Source of the DNA: Thermococci archaeon
GTDB taxonomy: Archaea; Methanobacteriota_B; Thermococci; Methanofastidiosales; B48-G16
DNA: 9,402 nucleotides
Direction of reading: 5' to 3'
Assembly (NCBI GenBank): GCA_003660605.1
Contig: QMUN01000016.1
Location: forward strand, 1-9,402
The notes beneath the pieces were generated by a model. The model did not search any database, was not told the origin of the DNA, and was given only the letters and a program-made list of their open reading frames with translations. The position numbers and the translations under genes are program-made. Shown piece after piece: positions 1 through 5,397 of the stretch (its first letter is position 1; each line of letters opens with the position of its first letter).

Positions 1-51
1 ACCATCAAAGACCCAGATTTAGAGAAAAAGTGGAAGAGCTATCAAAAATAA
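1..51 (+). CDS. Partial C-terminus of an unidentified protein
   Basis: Frame 1 is open from the left edge and ends in TAA at 49-51, giving the tail TIKDPDLEKKWKSYQK. The stop is followed at once by a T7-A-T7 run, as expected for an archaeal 3' end, which is why I prefer this frame. Frame 3 stays open to about 106 but runs into a low-complexity Phe/Leu stretch made by the T-run, so it is less likely. The fragment is too short to assign a family. Confidence 0.45.
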   Translation, partial: TIKDPDLEKKWKSYQK

Positions 52-52
52 A

Positions 53-67
53 TTTTTTTATTTTTTT
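53..67 (+). terminator. Poly-U terminator after the left-edge gene
   Basis: There are seven Ts, one A and seven Ts directly behind the TAA at 49-51, with no GC hairpin. Archaeal RNA polymerase terminates on such U-tracts. The same T7-A-T7 pattern occurs on the minus strand at 1134-1148. Confidence 0.55.
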
Positions 68-116
68 ATTTCTCTTGAAATTGAATCCGAAAAAGGGATA
101 TATCTAATTTTTTATT

Positions 117-350
117 CTAATCTCGTAGTTTTCTCATGAACTCTTCTCTACTGATCCCCAAATCTTTCTTAATTATCTTATTTAGCAATCCTGGTCCTAT
201 TTTTTCTCCTGAGTGATAGGGTATTATCGTTATTCTACCATCTGGATGTTTGTATACCATATGACTGCCTGTTGTACGTTCATATACAAATCCAAATTTT
301 TCTATGATCCTCCCTAGTTCTTTGCCCGTAAGACGAGGCAGTTTAGTCAA
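117..350 (-). CDS. hicA: HicA-family mRNA interferase toxin
   Basis: This 77-residue protein is a HicA toxin, a small double-stranded-RNA-binding-fold RNase that cleaves mRNA without needing the ribosome. It opens with the LTGKELGRIIEKFGF helix typical of the family. Next comes the GSHMVYKH segment around residues 28-35, carrying the catalytic His, and then the strand DGRITIIPYH. The length is normal for HicA. The start codon is TTG at 348-350 (no ATG fits). It is supported by a strong GAGGTG ribosome site 5 nt upstream, which overlaps the end of hicB. The stop of hicB lies 2 nt before the TTG, so the antitoxin is translated first and the toxin is translationally coupled. All expected core residues are present, so it is probably an active toxin; activity is inferred. 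Confidence 0.88.
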   Translation of the reverse strand: MTKLPRLTGKELGRIIEKFGFVYERTTGSHMVYKHPDGRITIIPYHSGEKIGPGLLNKIIKKDLGISREEFMRKLRD

Positions 351-352
351 AA

Positions 353-559
353 TTACACCTCTATCTGCTGAATTCCTACGAACTCAGAAATATCCTTTTC
401 TTCACTTGTGTCAATATACGCCTGTATCGCTTCTTTAGTTCTTTCTAAAAGCTGATCCATTGTTTTTGCCTGTGTATGACACCCTGGCAGCTCCATTACT
501 TCCGATATTAACCACCCCTCTTCATCTTTCTCAATTAGCACAGTATATTTTTTTGTCAT
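353..559 (-). CDS. hicB: HicB-family antitoxin, short form
   Basis: This is a 68-residue HicB antitoxin, which adopts a partial RNase H-like fold and masks the HicA active site. The visible signature is TVLIEKDEEGWLISEVMELPGCHTQAKT written over two strands, with E-D-E-E-G-W near residues 10-16 and LPGCHTQ near 25-31. It is followed by the helix TMDQLLERTKEAIQAYI. The reading frame is open to 646, but I start at ATG 557-559 for two reasons. The family begins with MxxKYTVLIE, and a TATA box at 581-588 places the transcript start at this ATG. The protein ends soon after the core fold, so it lacks the C-terminal DNA-binding domain (HTH or ribbon-helix-helix) of larger HicBs. How it would repress its own promoter is therefore unclear. 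Confidence 0.87.
   Translation of the reverse strand: MTKKYTVLIEKDEEGWLISEVMELPGCHTQAKTMDQLLERTKEAIQAYIDTSEEKDISEFVGIQQIEV
356..361 (-). promoter_or_regulatory. Ribosome binding site for hicA that fixes its TTG start
   Basis: The minus strand reads GAGGTG followed by a 5-nt spacer and TTG. It lies inside the last codons of hicB, which suggests coupled translation, and it is the main reason for accepting a non-ATG start. Confidence 0.65.
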
Positions 560-580
560 GATACCTATTCTCTTTTCCTG

Positions 581-588
581 TATATAAA
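581..588 (-). promoter_or_regulatory. TATA box for hicBA
   Basis: The minus strand reads TTTATATA, centred about 25 nt before the hicB ATG. No convincing Shine-Dalgarno lies between them, only a weak TAGGT, so the transcript is probably leaderless. Confidence 0.6.
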
Positions 589-623
589 TTTTGTTGATTG
601 AACCAAATTTTTCTCTCAAAACA

Positions 624-632
624 CTTTTTAAC
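624..632 (+). promoter_or_regulatory. TATA-like box for the gene at 655
   Basis: TTTTTAACT is centred about 27 nt before ATG 655, the archaeal spacing for a leaderless message. A second AT-rich candidate (CTTTAAAAT, about 632-640) is nearer and less well placed. Confidence 0.45.
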
Positions 633-654
633 TTTAAAATCATCATCTCAATTA

Positions 655-1134
655 ATGATAAAAGAGTTTTTGATCAATCTAATTCCTGCAAGAATAAAAT
701 GGAAAAAATCAGTGAGCGGTACTGGCGAGATGTATAAAGAGATTCTAAACAGTCTTGTCGAGAAATATGGTAACAGTGCAGTTAAAGATTTATCAGAAGT
801 CATGTATAAGATTGGATTTAAGCAGGGAAAAGAAATTCAGGAAAAAATAAAAGTTAAAGATAACTTATATGGATGTGCGTTGGTATTATTAACTATGCAC
901 AGAATTTTTGGTATTAAAAGCAAGATTGTTGAAAAAAGTGATAAAAAAGTTGTAATTCATATTTCCTATTGCCAATGGAAAGATAAGGAAGGCTGGAATC
1001 CAAAATGCTGTATGTCTTTGGCATCTTATGAAAGAGGTTTAGTTGAAAATATAAATTCTAACATTATACATAGATACACAAAAACGAGATCGTTAGGCAA
1101 TGAATTCTGCGAGATAGTTTTAGAAAAGAAGTGA
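655..1134 (+). CDS. L-2-amino-thiazoline-4-carboxylate hydrolase-like protein
   Basis: This is a 159-residue soluble protein. The frame is open from 598 (TTG), but I start at ATG 655 because a TATA-like box sits about 27 nt upstream and the earlier part would run into the hicB promoter region. The N-terminal half is helical (VEKYGNSAVKDLSEVMYKIGFKQGKEI). The C-terminal half is an alpha/beta module with a YCQWKDKEGWNPKCCMSLAS segment (C106, C118, C119), a YERGLVENINSNI helix and a final GNEFCEIVL strand (C152). This arrangement, with C-x-W, clustered Cys, a G-rich helix and a closing G-x-x-x-C strand, resembles proteins annotated as L-2-amino-thiazoline-4-carboxylic acid hydrolase or related small-ligand sensor domains in archaea. 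The family call is by eye and moderate; catalytic activity on that substrate is doubtful. It is divergent from hicBA. Confidence 0.5.
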   Translation: MIKEFLINLIPARIKWKKSVSGTGEMYKEILNSLVEKYGNSAVKDLSEVMYKIGFKQGKEIQEKIKVKDNLYGCALVLLTMHRIFGIKSKIVEKSDKKVVIHISYCQWKDKEGWNPKCCMSLASYERGLVENINSNIIHRYTKTRSLGNEFCEIVLEKK

Positions 1135-1148
1135 AAAAAATAAAAAAA
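1134..1148 (-). terminator. Poly-U terminator of the aminotransferase gene
   Basis: The minus strand reads T7-A-T7 starting 5 nt after the aminotransferase stop. It lies between two convergent genes and shares its last base with the plus-strand TGA stop at 1132-1134. The plus-strand gene has only the weaker T-rich stretch at about 1152-1171. Confidence 0.55.
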
Positions 1149-1152
1149 TAAT

Positions 1153-2343
1153 TTATTTTATTCTTGATTTTATGACCTCTGCCAATCTCTTTATCCCTTC
1201 TACTATATCTTCGTCAGAAGGATAAGAGAAGTTTAACCTCATTGTATTTTTTCCGCCTGCAAATGCAGTTCCTACAACGTATGCAACATTATTTTTAATT
1301 GCATCTTCAAACATCTCTTTTGTATCTATATACTCTGGAAGAGTTACCCATAAAAACAATCCTCCCTCAGGTTTTGTCCATTTTACGCCCTCTGGGAAGT
1401 AATCCTCCATCGCTTTTAACATTATATCTCTCTTTCTCTTGTACATCTTTCTGAGCTTTTTGAGGTTCTCTTCTAAGTATCCTCTGTGACAGTATTCATA
1501 CACAGTCCTTTGAGAAAGCACGTTTGAACAGAGATCCGTTGATTGTTTGGCGATCGTTAACTTTCTTACTATCTCGGTAGGACCGCATACCCAGGCAACT
1601 CTAATTCCTGGAGAAAATGTTTTAGAAAACGTTCCCAGATAAAGAACATTTCCTTTTGAGTACGCCAAAATAGGTTTTGGCGGCTCACCGCTGAAAGCAA
1701 GCTCGGAATATGGATTATCCTCTATAATCGGAACATCATAATCCAAGGATATCTCAACGATCTTCTTCCTTTTCTCTGTGGACATGCATATCCCTGCAGG
1801 GTTTTGAAACGTGGAGACTACATAGATAAATTTTGGTTTCTTTCCAGTTTTTAATCTTTCCTCCAAAATATCTAAATTCATTCCATCATCTTGCAAGGGT
1901 ATTGTCTCGATCTTGGCTAAGTATGCTCTAAATGCACTTAACCCTCCTAGATACGAAGGAGACTCTGTAATAACAGTATCGTCCTTATCGATAAAGACTT
2001 TGCTGACAAGATCCAATCCCTGTTGTGATCCAGCTGTGACAAGAATGTCATCGGGCTTTGCATTGTATCCTTTTTTTTTCATGTAATCTGCCAAGAACTC
2101 TCTGAGTCGTGAATATCCTTCAGTTGTTCCGTATTGAAGAGCTTTTTTAGCTTTCGTTTCCATCACATAATCTATACATTCTTTTACTTGATCTACGGCA
2201 TAAGAATCAGGACTTGGCAATCCTCCACCGAAAGAGATAATCTCTGGCTTTTGTGTCATTTTCAGCAGTTCTCTTATCTCAGAAGCTTTAAGAGCTTTTG
2301 CTCTTTCTGAGTAATACCTTTTCCATTCCATTGAAGACACCAT
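1153..2343 (-). CDS. PLP-dependent aminotransferase, fold type I (class I/II)
   Basis: This is a 396-residue cytosolic aminotransferase of the archaeal 2-aminoadipate/aromatic (LysN/MocR-domain-like) group. Visible landmarks are FGGGLPSPD (38-46) for substrate binding, YGTTEGYSRLREFL (71-84), TAGSQQGLD (103-111) for the PLP phosphate, STFQNPAG (177-184), and IIEDNPY (206-212), whose Asp contacts the pyridine nitrogen. GTFSKTFSPGIR (237-248) carries the Schiff-base Lys241, and MRLNFS (368-373) has the carboxylate-binding Arg369. It is full length and lacks the N-terminal GntR domain of MocR regulators. Substrate cannot be read from sequence: 2-aminoadipate, aromatic, branched-chain or alanine-type activity are all possible. 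ATG 2343 lies about 22 nt from a TATA box; Met5 (2331) is a second possible start. It is divergent from the pyruvate-kinase-like gene. Confidence 0.9.
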   Translation of the reverse strand: MVSSMEWKRYYSERAKALKASEIRELLKMTQKPEIISFGGGLPSPDSYAVDQVKECIDYVMETKAKKALQYGTTEGYSRLREFLADYMKKKGYNAKPDDILVTAGSQQGLDLVSKVFIDKDDTVITESPSYLGGLSAFRAYLAKIETIPLQDDGMNLDILEERLKTGKKPKFIYVVSTFQNPAGICMSTEKRKKIVEISLDYDVPIIEDNPYSELAFSGEPPKPILAYSKGNVLYLGTFSKTFSPGIRVAWVCGPTEIVRKLTIAKQSTDLCSNVLSQRTVYEYCHRGYLEENLKKLRKMYKRKRDIMLKAMEDYFPEGVKWTKPEGGLFLWVTLPEYIDTKEMFEDAIKNNVAYVVGTAFAGGKNTMRLNFSYPSDEDIVEGIKRLAEVIKSRIK

Positions 2344-2360
2344 CTTAACTCTGAATATGA

Positions 2361-2370
2361 GTATAAAAAA
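2361..2370 (-). promoter_or_regulatory. TATA box of the aminotransferase gene
   Basis: The minus strand reads TTTTTTATAC about 22 nt from ATG 2343, with no ribosome site between, consistent with a leaderless or near-leaderless message. It lies in an 86-nt divergent intergenic region. Confidence 0.55.
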
Positions 2371-2405
2371 GTTACGTTGATAGGGTAAAGGGCTTACGGC
2401 AATAG

Positions 2406-2415
2406 TTTTTTAAAT
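2406..2415 (+). promoter_or_regulatory. TATA-like box of the pyruvate-kinase-like gene
   Basis: TTTTTTAAAT is centred about 20 nt before ATG 2430 and 26 nt before ATG 2436. No Shine-Dalgarno is present, so a leaderless transcript starting at one of these two codons is likely. Confidence 0.5.
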
Positions 2416-2429
2416 TCCTTATCTAAACA

Positions 2430-3005
2430 ATGGTTATGAAAAAGAAAATATTCTATTTTGAAAAAAAGGGTAAAGAAAATACAGAAACTGCTTTAAAACT
2501 TGCACTTCAAAGGGGAGAAGAACTGGGAATCAAAACATTTGTGGTAGCTTCTACATTTGGAGATGTTGCTGAAGCTTTTCTGAAGATTACTCCAAAAAAA
2601 TACAATATTATAGTAGTAACGCACCAAGCAGGCTTTAAGGAGATAGGAAAAATTGAAATTACTGATGAAATAAAGAATAAACTGATAAATGAAGGAATAA
2701 AGATTATTACAGCCACACATGCTCTTTCTGGTGTGGGAGCGGGAGTTTCAATGAAATTCGGAGGAATATCTGCCCCTGAGATTATTGCAAATACATTGAG
2801 GTTATTTTCTCAGGGAATGAAGGTATGCGTTGAGATAACGTTAATAGCATCAGATGCAGGAGTTATCGATATGGATAATGAGATAATTGCTATAGGAGGA
2901 ACTCGTAGAGGAGCAGATACCGTTGTGGTAATCAAGCCTGCGCATTCTATCCATTTCTTCGATCTTGATATCAAGGAGATAGTAGCGATGCCGAGAGATA
3001 AATAA
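2430..3005 (+). CDS. Pyruvate kinase C-terminal (alpha/beta) domain-like protein
   Basis: This is a 191-residue stand-alone version of the pyruvate kinase C-terminal fold, the type represented by the archaeal structural-genomics proteins MTH1675 and AF0103. It has no catalytic TIM barrel, so it is not a pyruvate kinase. Landmarks are ALKLALQRGEELGIKTFVVAST (a Rossmann-like start, 21-42), VVTHQAGF (62-69), TATHALSGVGAGVS (94-107), GGTRRGADT (156-164) and KPAHS (169-173). The glycine-rich loop GGTRRGAD suggests a phosphate or nucleotide ligand, but the biochemical role is unknown. The start is ATG 2430 or 2436 (MKKKIFYF), and the second gives slightly better TATA spacing. It shares a divergent promoter region with an aminotransferase. 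Co-regulation is possible but not shown. No clear terminator follows the TAA. Confidence 0.8.
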   Translation: MVMKKKIFYFEKKGKENTETALKLALQRGEELGIKTFVVASTFGDVAEAFLKITPKKYNIIVVTHQAGFKEIGKIEITDEIKNKLINEGIKIITATHALSGVGAGVSMKFGGISAPEIIANTLRLFSQGMKVCVEITLIASDAGVIDMDNEIIAIGGTRRGADTVVVIKPAHSIHFFDLDIKEIVAMPRDK

Positions 3006-3055
3006 ATGGATTAAAAGTTTATTGGCATACATCTCAAGTACATAAGCCCGAAAAG

Positions 3056-3063
3056 TTTATAAA
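3056..3063 (+). promoter_or_regulatory. TATA box of the regulator/zinc-ribbon/membrane operon
   Basis: A perfect TTTATAAA is preceded by the purine-rich GAAAAG, in the BRE position. It predicts a transcript start near 3084-3086, giving a leader of only a few bases before ATG 3091. Confidence 0.7.
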
Positions 3064-3076
3064 GGAGAGGATGTAT

Positions 3077-3092
3077 ATAGTAATGATACTAT
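3077..3092 (+). repeat. Inverted repeat over the transcription/translation start, candidate operator
   Basis: ATAGTA, four bases, then TACTAT forms a perfect 6-bp dyad. It begins 14 nt after the TATA box and its right arm covers the first two bases of the ATG at 3091. Bound protein there would block initiation, and the first gene of the operon is a winged-helix protein, so autoregulation is a reasonable inference. The dyad is AT-rich and short, so chance cannot be excluded. Confidence 0.4.
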
Positions 3093-3513
3093 GAAGGAGA
3101 TTGAAGATCTAAAGAAAGAGCTTAGAAATGAGCTGAAAGAAGAGATGCAGAAACTCAGAGATGAAATCTTAGTTAAATATGAAAAACCAAAGGAAATAGT
3201 TGAATTAATTCCTGGGAAAAAGGAAGAAACTGTTTTTGAAGAAGAATTTGCAGAAAATATTTTAAAATCTCTGGCAAATAAAGAAAGGCTGAAAATACTC
3301 AAAGAACTGTACGGAAGTGCCAAATACTTCTCAGAACTTTTAGAATGTACAAAGCTCGACAATTCTCCACTGAGATTTCATTTATCCAGTCTCAAAGATA
3401 CGGGATTCATAGATCAGGAAAGATATAGAGGAAAGTATCTTATAACAACGCAAGGAAAGATAGCTGTAAGGGTGATAGACTTTCTCTGTTCTAAATGTGA
3501 GGTGAAAAAATGA
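3091..3513 (+). CDS. Coiled-coil plus ArsR-type winged-helix DNA-binding protein
   Basis: This is a 140-residue probable transcriptional regulator. Residues 1-30 are a highly charged heptad-like helix (EIEDLKKELRNELKEEMQ), predicted to form a coiled coil for oligomerisation. After a linker, residues 52-130 form an ArsR/winged-helix domain. It contains LKSLANKERLKILKEL (helix 1), FSELLECTKLDNS followed by the recognition helix PLRFHLSSLKDTGFI, then the wing QERYRGKYLITTQGKIAVRVIDFL. The end has a CSKC pair (C133, C136) that could bind metal or form a disulfide; no other metal-sensor ligands are evident. A TATA box and an inverted repeat precede the start. The next gene overlaps by 4 nt (ATGA), so the two are translationally coupled. 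The regulated signal is unknown. Confidence 0.75.
   Translation: MKEIEDLKKELRNELKEEMQKLRDEILVKYEKPKEIVELIPGKKEETVFEEEFAENILKSLANKERLKILKELYGSAKYFSELLECTKLDNSPLRFHLSSLKDTGFIDQERYRGKYLITTQGKIAVRVIDFLCSKCEVKK
3499..3505 (+). promoter_or_regulatory. Ribosome binding site for the zinc-ribbon gene
   Basis: GAGGTGA lies 4 nt before ATG 3510, inside the last codons of the regulator gene. It is a textbook internal-operon site and contrasts with the leaderless first gene. Confidence 0.6.
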
Positions 3514-3887
3514 AGATCAAAAAAAGCATAGATGAACTGAAGAAAATAAAATTCAATGTAAAATGTCCAAACTGTGGACAGAAAATAAAATTTAAAGAAG
3601 AAATAGACCTTGAAGCAGCCTTTGATGTCCCAAATTCTGTCTTAGAAAAATTCGATTCGACACTGTTCCAGTGCGAGTGTGGAAACGAATTTTTTGGAGC
3701 GGAAACAGAAGAAAGTGAACTTATAGATGATCTAATAGAGGTATTCAATGAACTGAAGGAGGAAGGAAGGGTTTCTTACGAAAATAGAATTTTTTCCCTC
3801 GATATTGGGGTCTTTGATGGTTTGAAATATCTAAAAAGATTGAAAGATATTGGAGATAAATACGATAGAGGTGATATTTTTGAGTAA
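3510..3887 (+). CDS. Small acidic zinc-ribbon protein of unknown function
   Basis: This is a 125-residue soluble protein. An N-terminal zinc ribbon is clear: CPNCG (C19, C22) and CECG (C55, C57) form a four-cysteine site separated by a 32-residue loop. The second knuckle is C-x-C rather than C-x2-C. The rest is acidic and helical (ESELIDDLIEVFNELKEEG) and ends in a LKYLKRLKDIGDKY helix. I recognise no named family. It starts by ATGA overlap with the winged-helix gene and its own end is overlapped by the membrane-protein gene, so the three products are probably made in fixed ratio and may act together. It could serve as an adaptor between the regulator and the membrane protein, which is inference only. 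Confidence 0.7.
   Translation: MKIKKSIDELKKIKFNVKCPNCGQKIKFKEEIDLEAAFDVPNSVLEKFDSTLFQCECGNEFFGAETEESELIDDLIEVFNELKEEGRVSYENRIFSLDIGVFDGLKYLKRLKDIGDKYDRGDIFE
3867..3875 (+). promoter_or_regulatory. Ribosome binding site fixing a TTG start for the membrane protein
   Basis: AGAGGTGAT ends 4 nt before TTG 3880. It argues against the longer starts at TTG 3850 (no site upstream) and at GTG 3871, which lies inside the site itself. Confidence 0.6.
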
Positions 3888-5397
3888 TGCAAAACTGGCT
3901 GGGAAACTTTGTGGAAGGATAGCTGTAGTTTTCTTAGCCCTCTGGTTTATATCCCAAGTAACGGAACTTCTTGGGAAGTATGAGTATCCTGAATACTTTT
4001 TAGGCTTTGTATTCCTGTTTTTCTTGGCAAGTTCCATACTTGAAAGTGCAAAGTACAAGGTATTCTTTAAAAAGATGGCATACAGTATTGCAAAATGCAC
4101 ATTTTTGATCTGGTTATTCATAAAAATAGGAGACCATTTTGACTGGACAGGTTTTGAGTACTGGTCCCAGTACACTGATTACTTCATAATAGCGTTCTTT
4201 GCCTCAATACTTATAGGGTATACTATTGGAAAACACAGAAGAGGTGCCAGGGCAGCCTTTTATGGTATAGGGTTTCTCGGGATCGTGTTCTGGATATTTG
4301 CAAAGATATTCAATCTTGTTCCAGAGTACCAGACATTGATCTTCTTTGGAAGCATAGCTGCTGTAGGAATCGGATACATTGTGGGTATATTTGAGGAAGA
4401 GAGAAAATTTAGATGGATTTACGAAGCAGAAGATTTTGAAAAGATAGAAGAACCAAAAATAAAGGAAGAGGCACGTGTATTGAAATCTAATCTTGAAATA
4501 AAGGGGGGCAACAGCAAAATAAATATAGAAGAAGGAAGCATATTCGTGCCTGTAGCTAATGGAAAGGAGATAGGCGGAGTGTTCTTTGGACAGGGATCTT
4601 ACTCTGTTGATGCTAAGGTTAAGAAATATATCAATGTTTTTCAGGGGATTACCGTTTTAACAGGGGACAAATGGAAAAATGTAAAAAAGAGTTTGAGAGA
4701 CGCAGAGGAGAAGGACTTTGAAAGTATGGGATTGAAAAAAGATGAAGTTTTTGATCTCGCGAGGATCCAGATAGAAGAAAAAGAATGGAAGAAAATAAGA
4801 AAAAGATTTGAAAAAACTGTATCGAGCATAGATATGCCATTCATAAAAGTAAGAGAAACTGAAGCGGGAGATTATGTGAAAGTAGGGCCTATAGAGGTAA
4901 TTGATGTAGAAGGAAAGGGATCAAGAGTTAAATTTGGACCATTTAAAGTTGGAGAAAGCATAGAATGGGAAGAACAGGCATTGTATGATATATCCGCTAA
5001 AATAAGGACAAAAAACAAAGAAATATCCCTGAAAATAAAAGGAAATAAAACAATTCTAAAGGAAGACGACAGAATGGTAATATCAAAGCCCGAAAAAGTT
5101 ATAATAGAAGATGGAGACGTGAGTTTGAAAATTACAGAGAATAAGAGAATCCTGAAATCTGAGGAACTAAGTATATTCGAGAGTGAAGGCAAGACTGTTT
5201 TGAAAACTCCAGATGTAAAAGTTATACTCAACGATGAACTGACTATAAAAAAGGATGGAGAAACCCATGTCCTGAAAAACGCGAAGATCAAACAAGAAAT
5301 AAAGGATAAAGTTGATGATCTCATAAGAGATATTTTAGATAAAAAAGAGATGAAAGAACTGGACAGCCTTTTAGAAAAACTGAAACAGGAGTTATAA
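3880..5397 (+). CDS. Six-helix membrane protein with long repetitive beta-rich cytoplasmic tail
   Basis: From the TTG at 3880 this is a 505-residue protein; the open frame extends to 3850. Six hydrophobic segments are visible at about 10-28, 37-55, 67-83, 100-116, 126-144 and 151-170. Basic residues (GKHRRGARAA) fall between helices 4 and 5. The remaining 335 residues are hydrophilic and probably cytoplasmic: a globular part to about 320, a VKVGPIEV/VKFGPFKV pair at 333-357, and two 32-residue tandem repeats at 381-412 and 413-444 with a partial third at 445-470. A charged coiled-coil-like helix (474-505) closes the protein. The repeats have the alternating hydrophobic pattern of a beta-solenoid or bactofilin/DUF4097-like assembly, but no family is recognised. 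It overlaps the zinc-ribbon gene by 8 nt. A sensor, scaffold or envelope-stress role is speculative. Confidence 0.75.
   Translation: MSNAKLAGKLCGRIAVVFLALWFISQVTELLGKYEYPEYFLGFVFLFFLASSILESAKYKVFFKKMAYSIAKCTFLIWLFIKIGDHFDWTGFEYWSQYTDYFIIAFFASILIGYTIGKHRRGARAAFYGIGFLGIVFWIFAKIFNLVPEYQTLIFFGSIAAVGIGYIVGIFEEERKFRWIYEAEDFEKIEEPKIKEEARVLKSNLEIKGGNSKINIEEGSIFVPVANGKEIGGVFFGQGSYSVDAKVKKYINVFQGITVLTGDKWKNVKKSLRDAEEKDFESMGLKKDEVFDLARIQIEEKEWKKIRKRFEKTVSSIDMPFIKVRETEAGDYVKVGPIEVIDVEGKGSRVKFGPFKVGESIEWEEQALYDISAKIRTKNKEISLKIKGNKTILKEDDRMVISKPEKVIIEDGDVSLKITENKRILKSEELSIFESEGKTVLKTPDVKVILNDELTIKKDGETHVLKNAKIKQEIKDKVDDLIRDILDKKEMKELDSLLEKLKQEL
5020..5289 (+). repeat. Protein-level tandem repeats in the membrane protein tail
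   Basis: Two adjacent 32-residue units start EISLKIKGNKTILK and DVSLKITENKRILK and align without gaps. A shorter third unit starts DVKVILNDELTIKK. Conserved positions are S-L-K-I, N-K and I-L-K near the unit start. At DNA level the copies have diverged, so the duplication is old. Confidence 0.6.

Noticed and set aside
560..646. 29-residue N-terminal extension of HicB
   Set aside because: It contains the TATA box for hicB and no family residues; the conserved HicB start and promoter spacing point to ATG 559.
598..654. TTG-started extension of the thiazoline-hydrolase-like gene
   Set aside because: It has no ribosome site and overlaps the hicB upstream region and this gene's own TATA-like box.
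2430..3005. Possible true pyruvate kinase fragment
   Set aside because: It lacks the catalytic barrel, but it is complete as a stand-alone family member with its own promoter, so it is not a pseudogene.
3071..3094. Mini-ORF MYIVMIL whose stop overlaps the regulator ATG (ATGA), directly after a GGAGAGG
   Set aside because: It starts upstream of the transcript start predicted from the TATA box (about 3085), and the purine-rich stretch abuts the ATG with no spacer, so it is probably not translated.
3057..3362. Minus-strand open frame opposite the winged-helix gene
   Set aside because: Ser/Phe-rich shadow of the charged coiled coil on the other strand; it spans the operon promoter.
4872..5324. 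150-codon open frame on the minus strand inside the membrane-protein gene
   Set aside because: Ser/Phe/Ile-rich translation is the usual shadow of a Lys/Glu-rich gene; there is no ribosome site, promoter or family motif.
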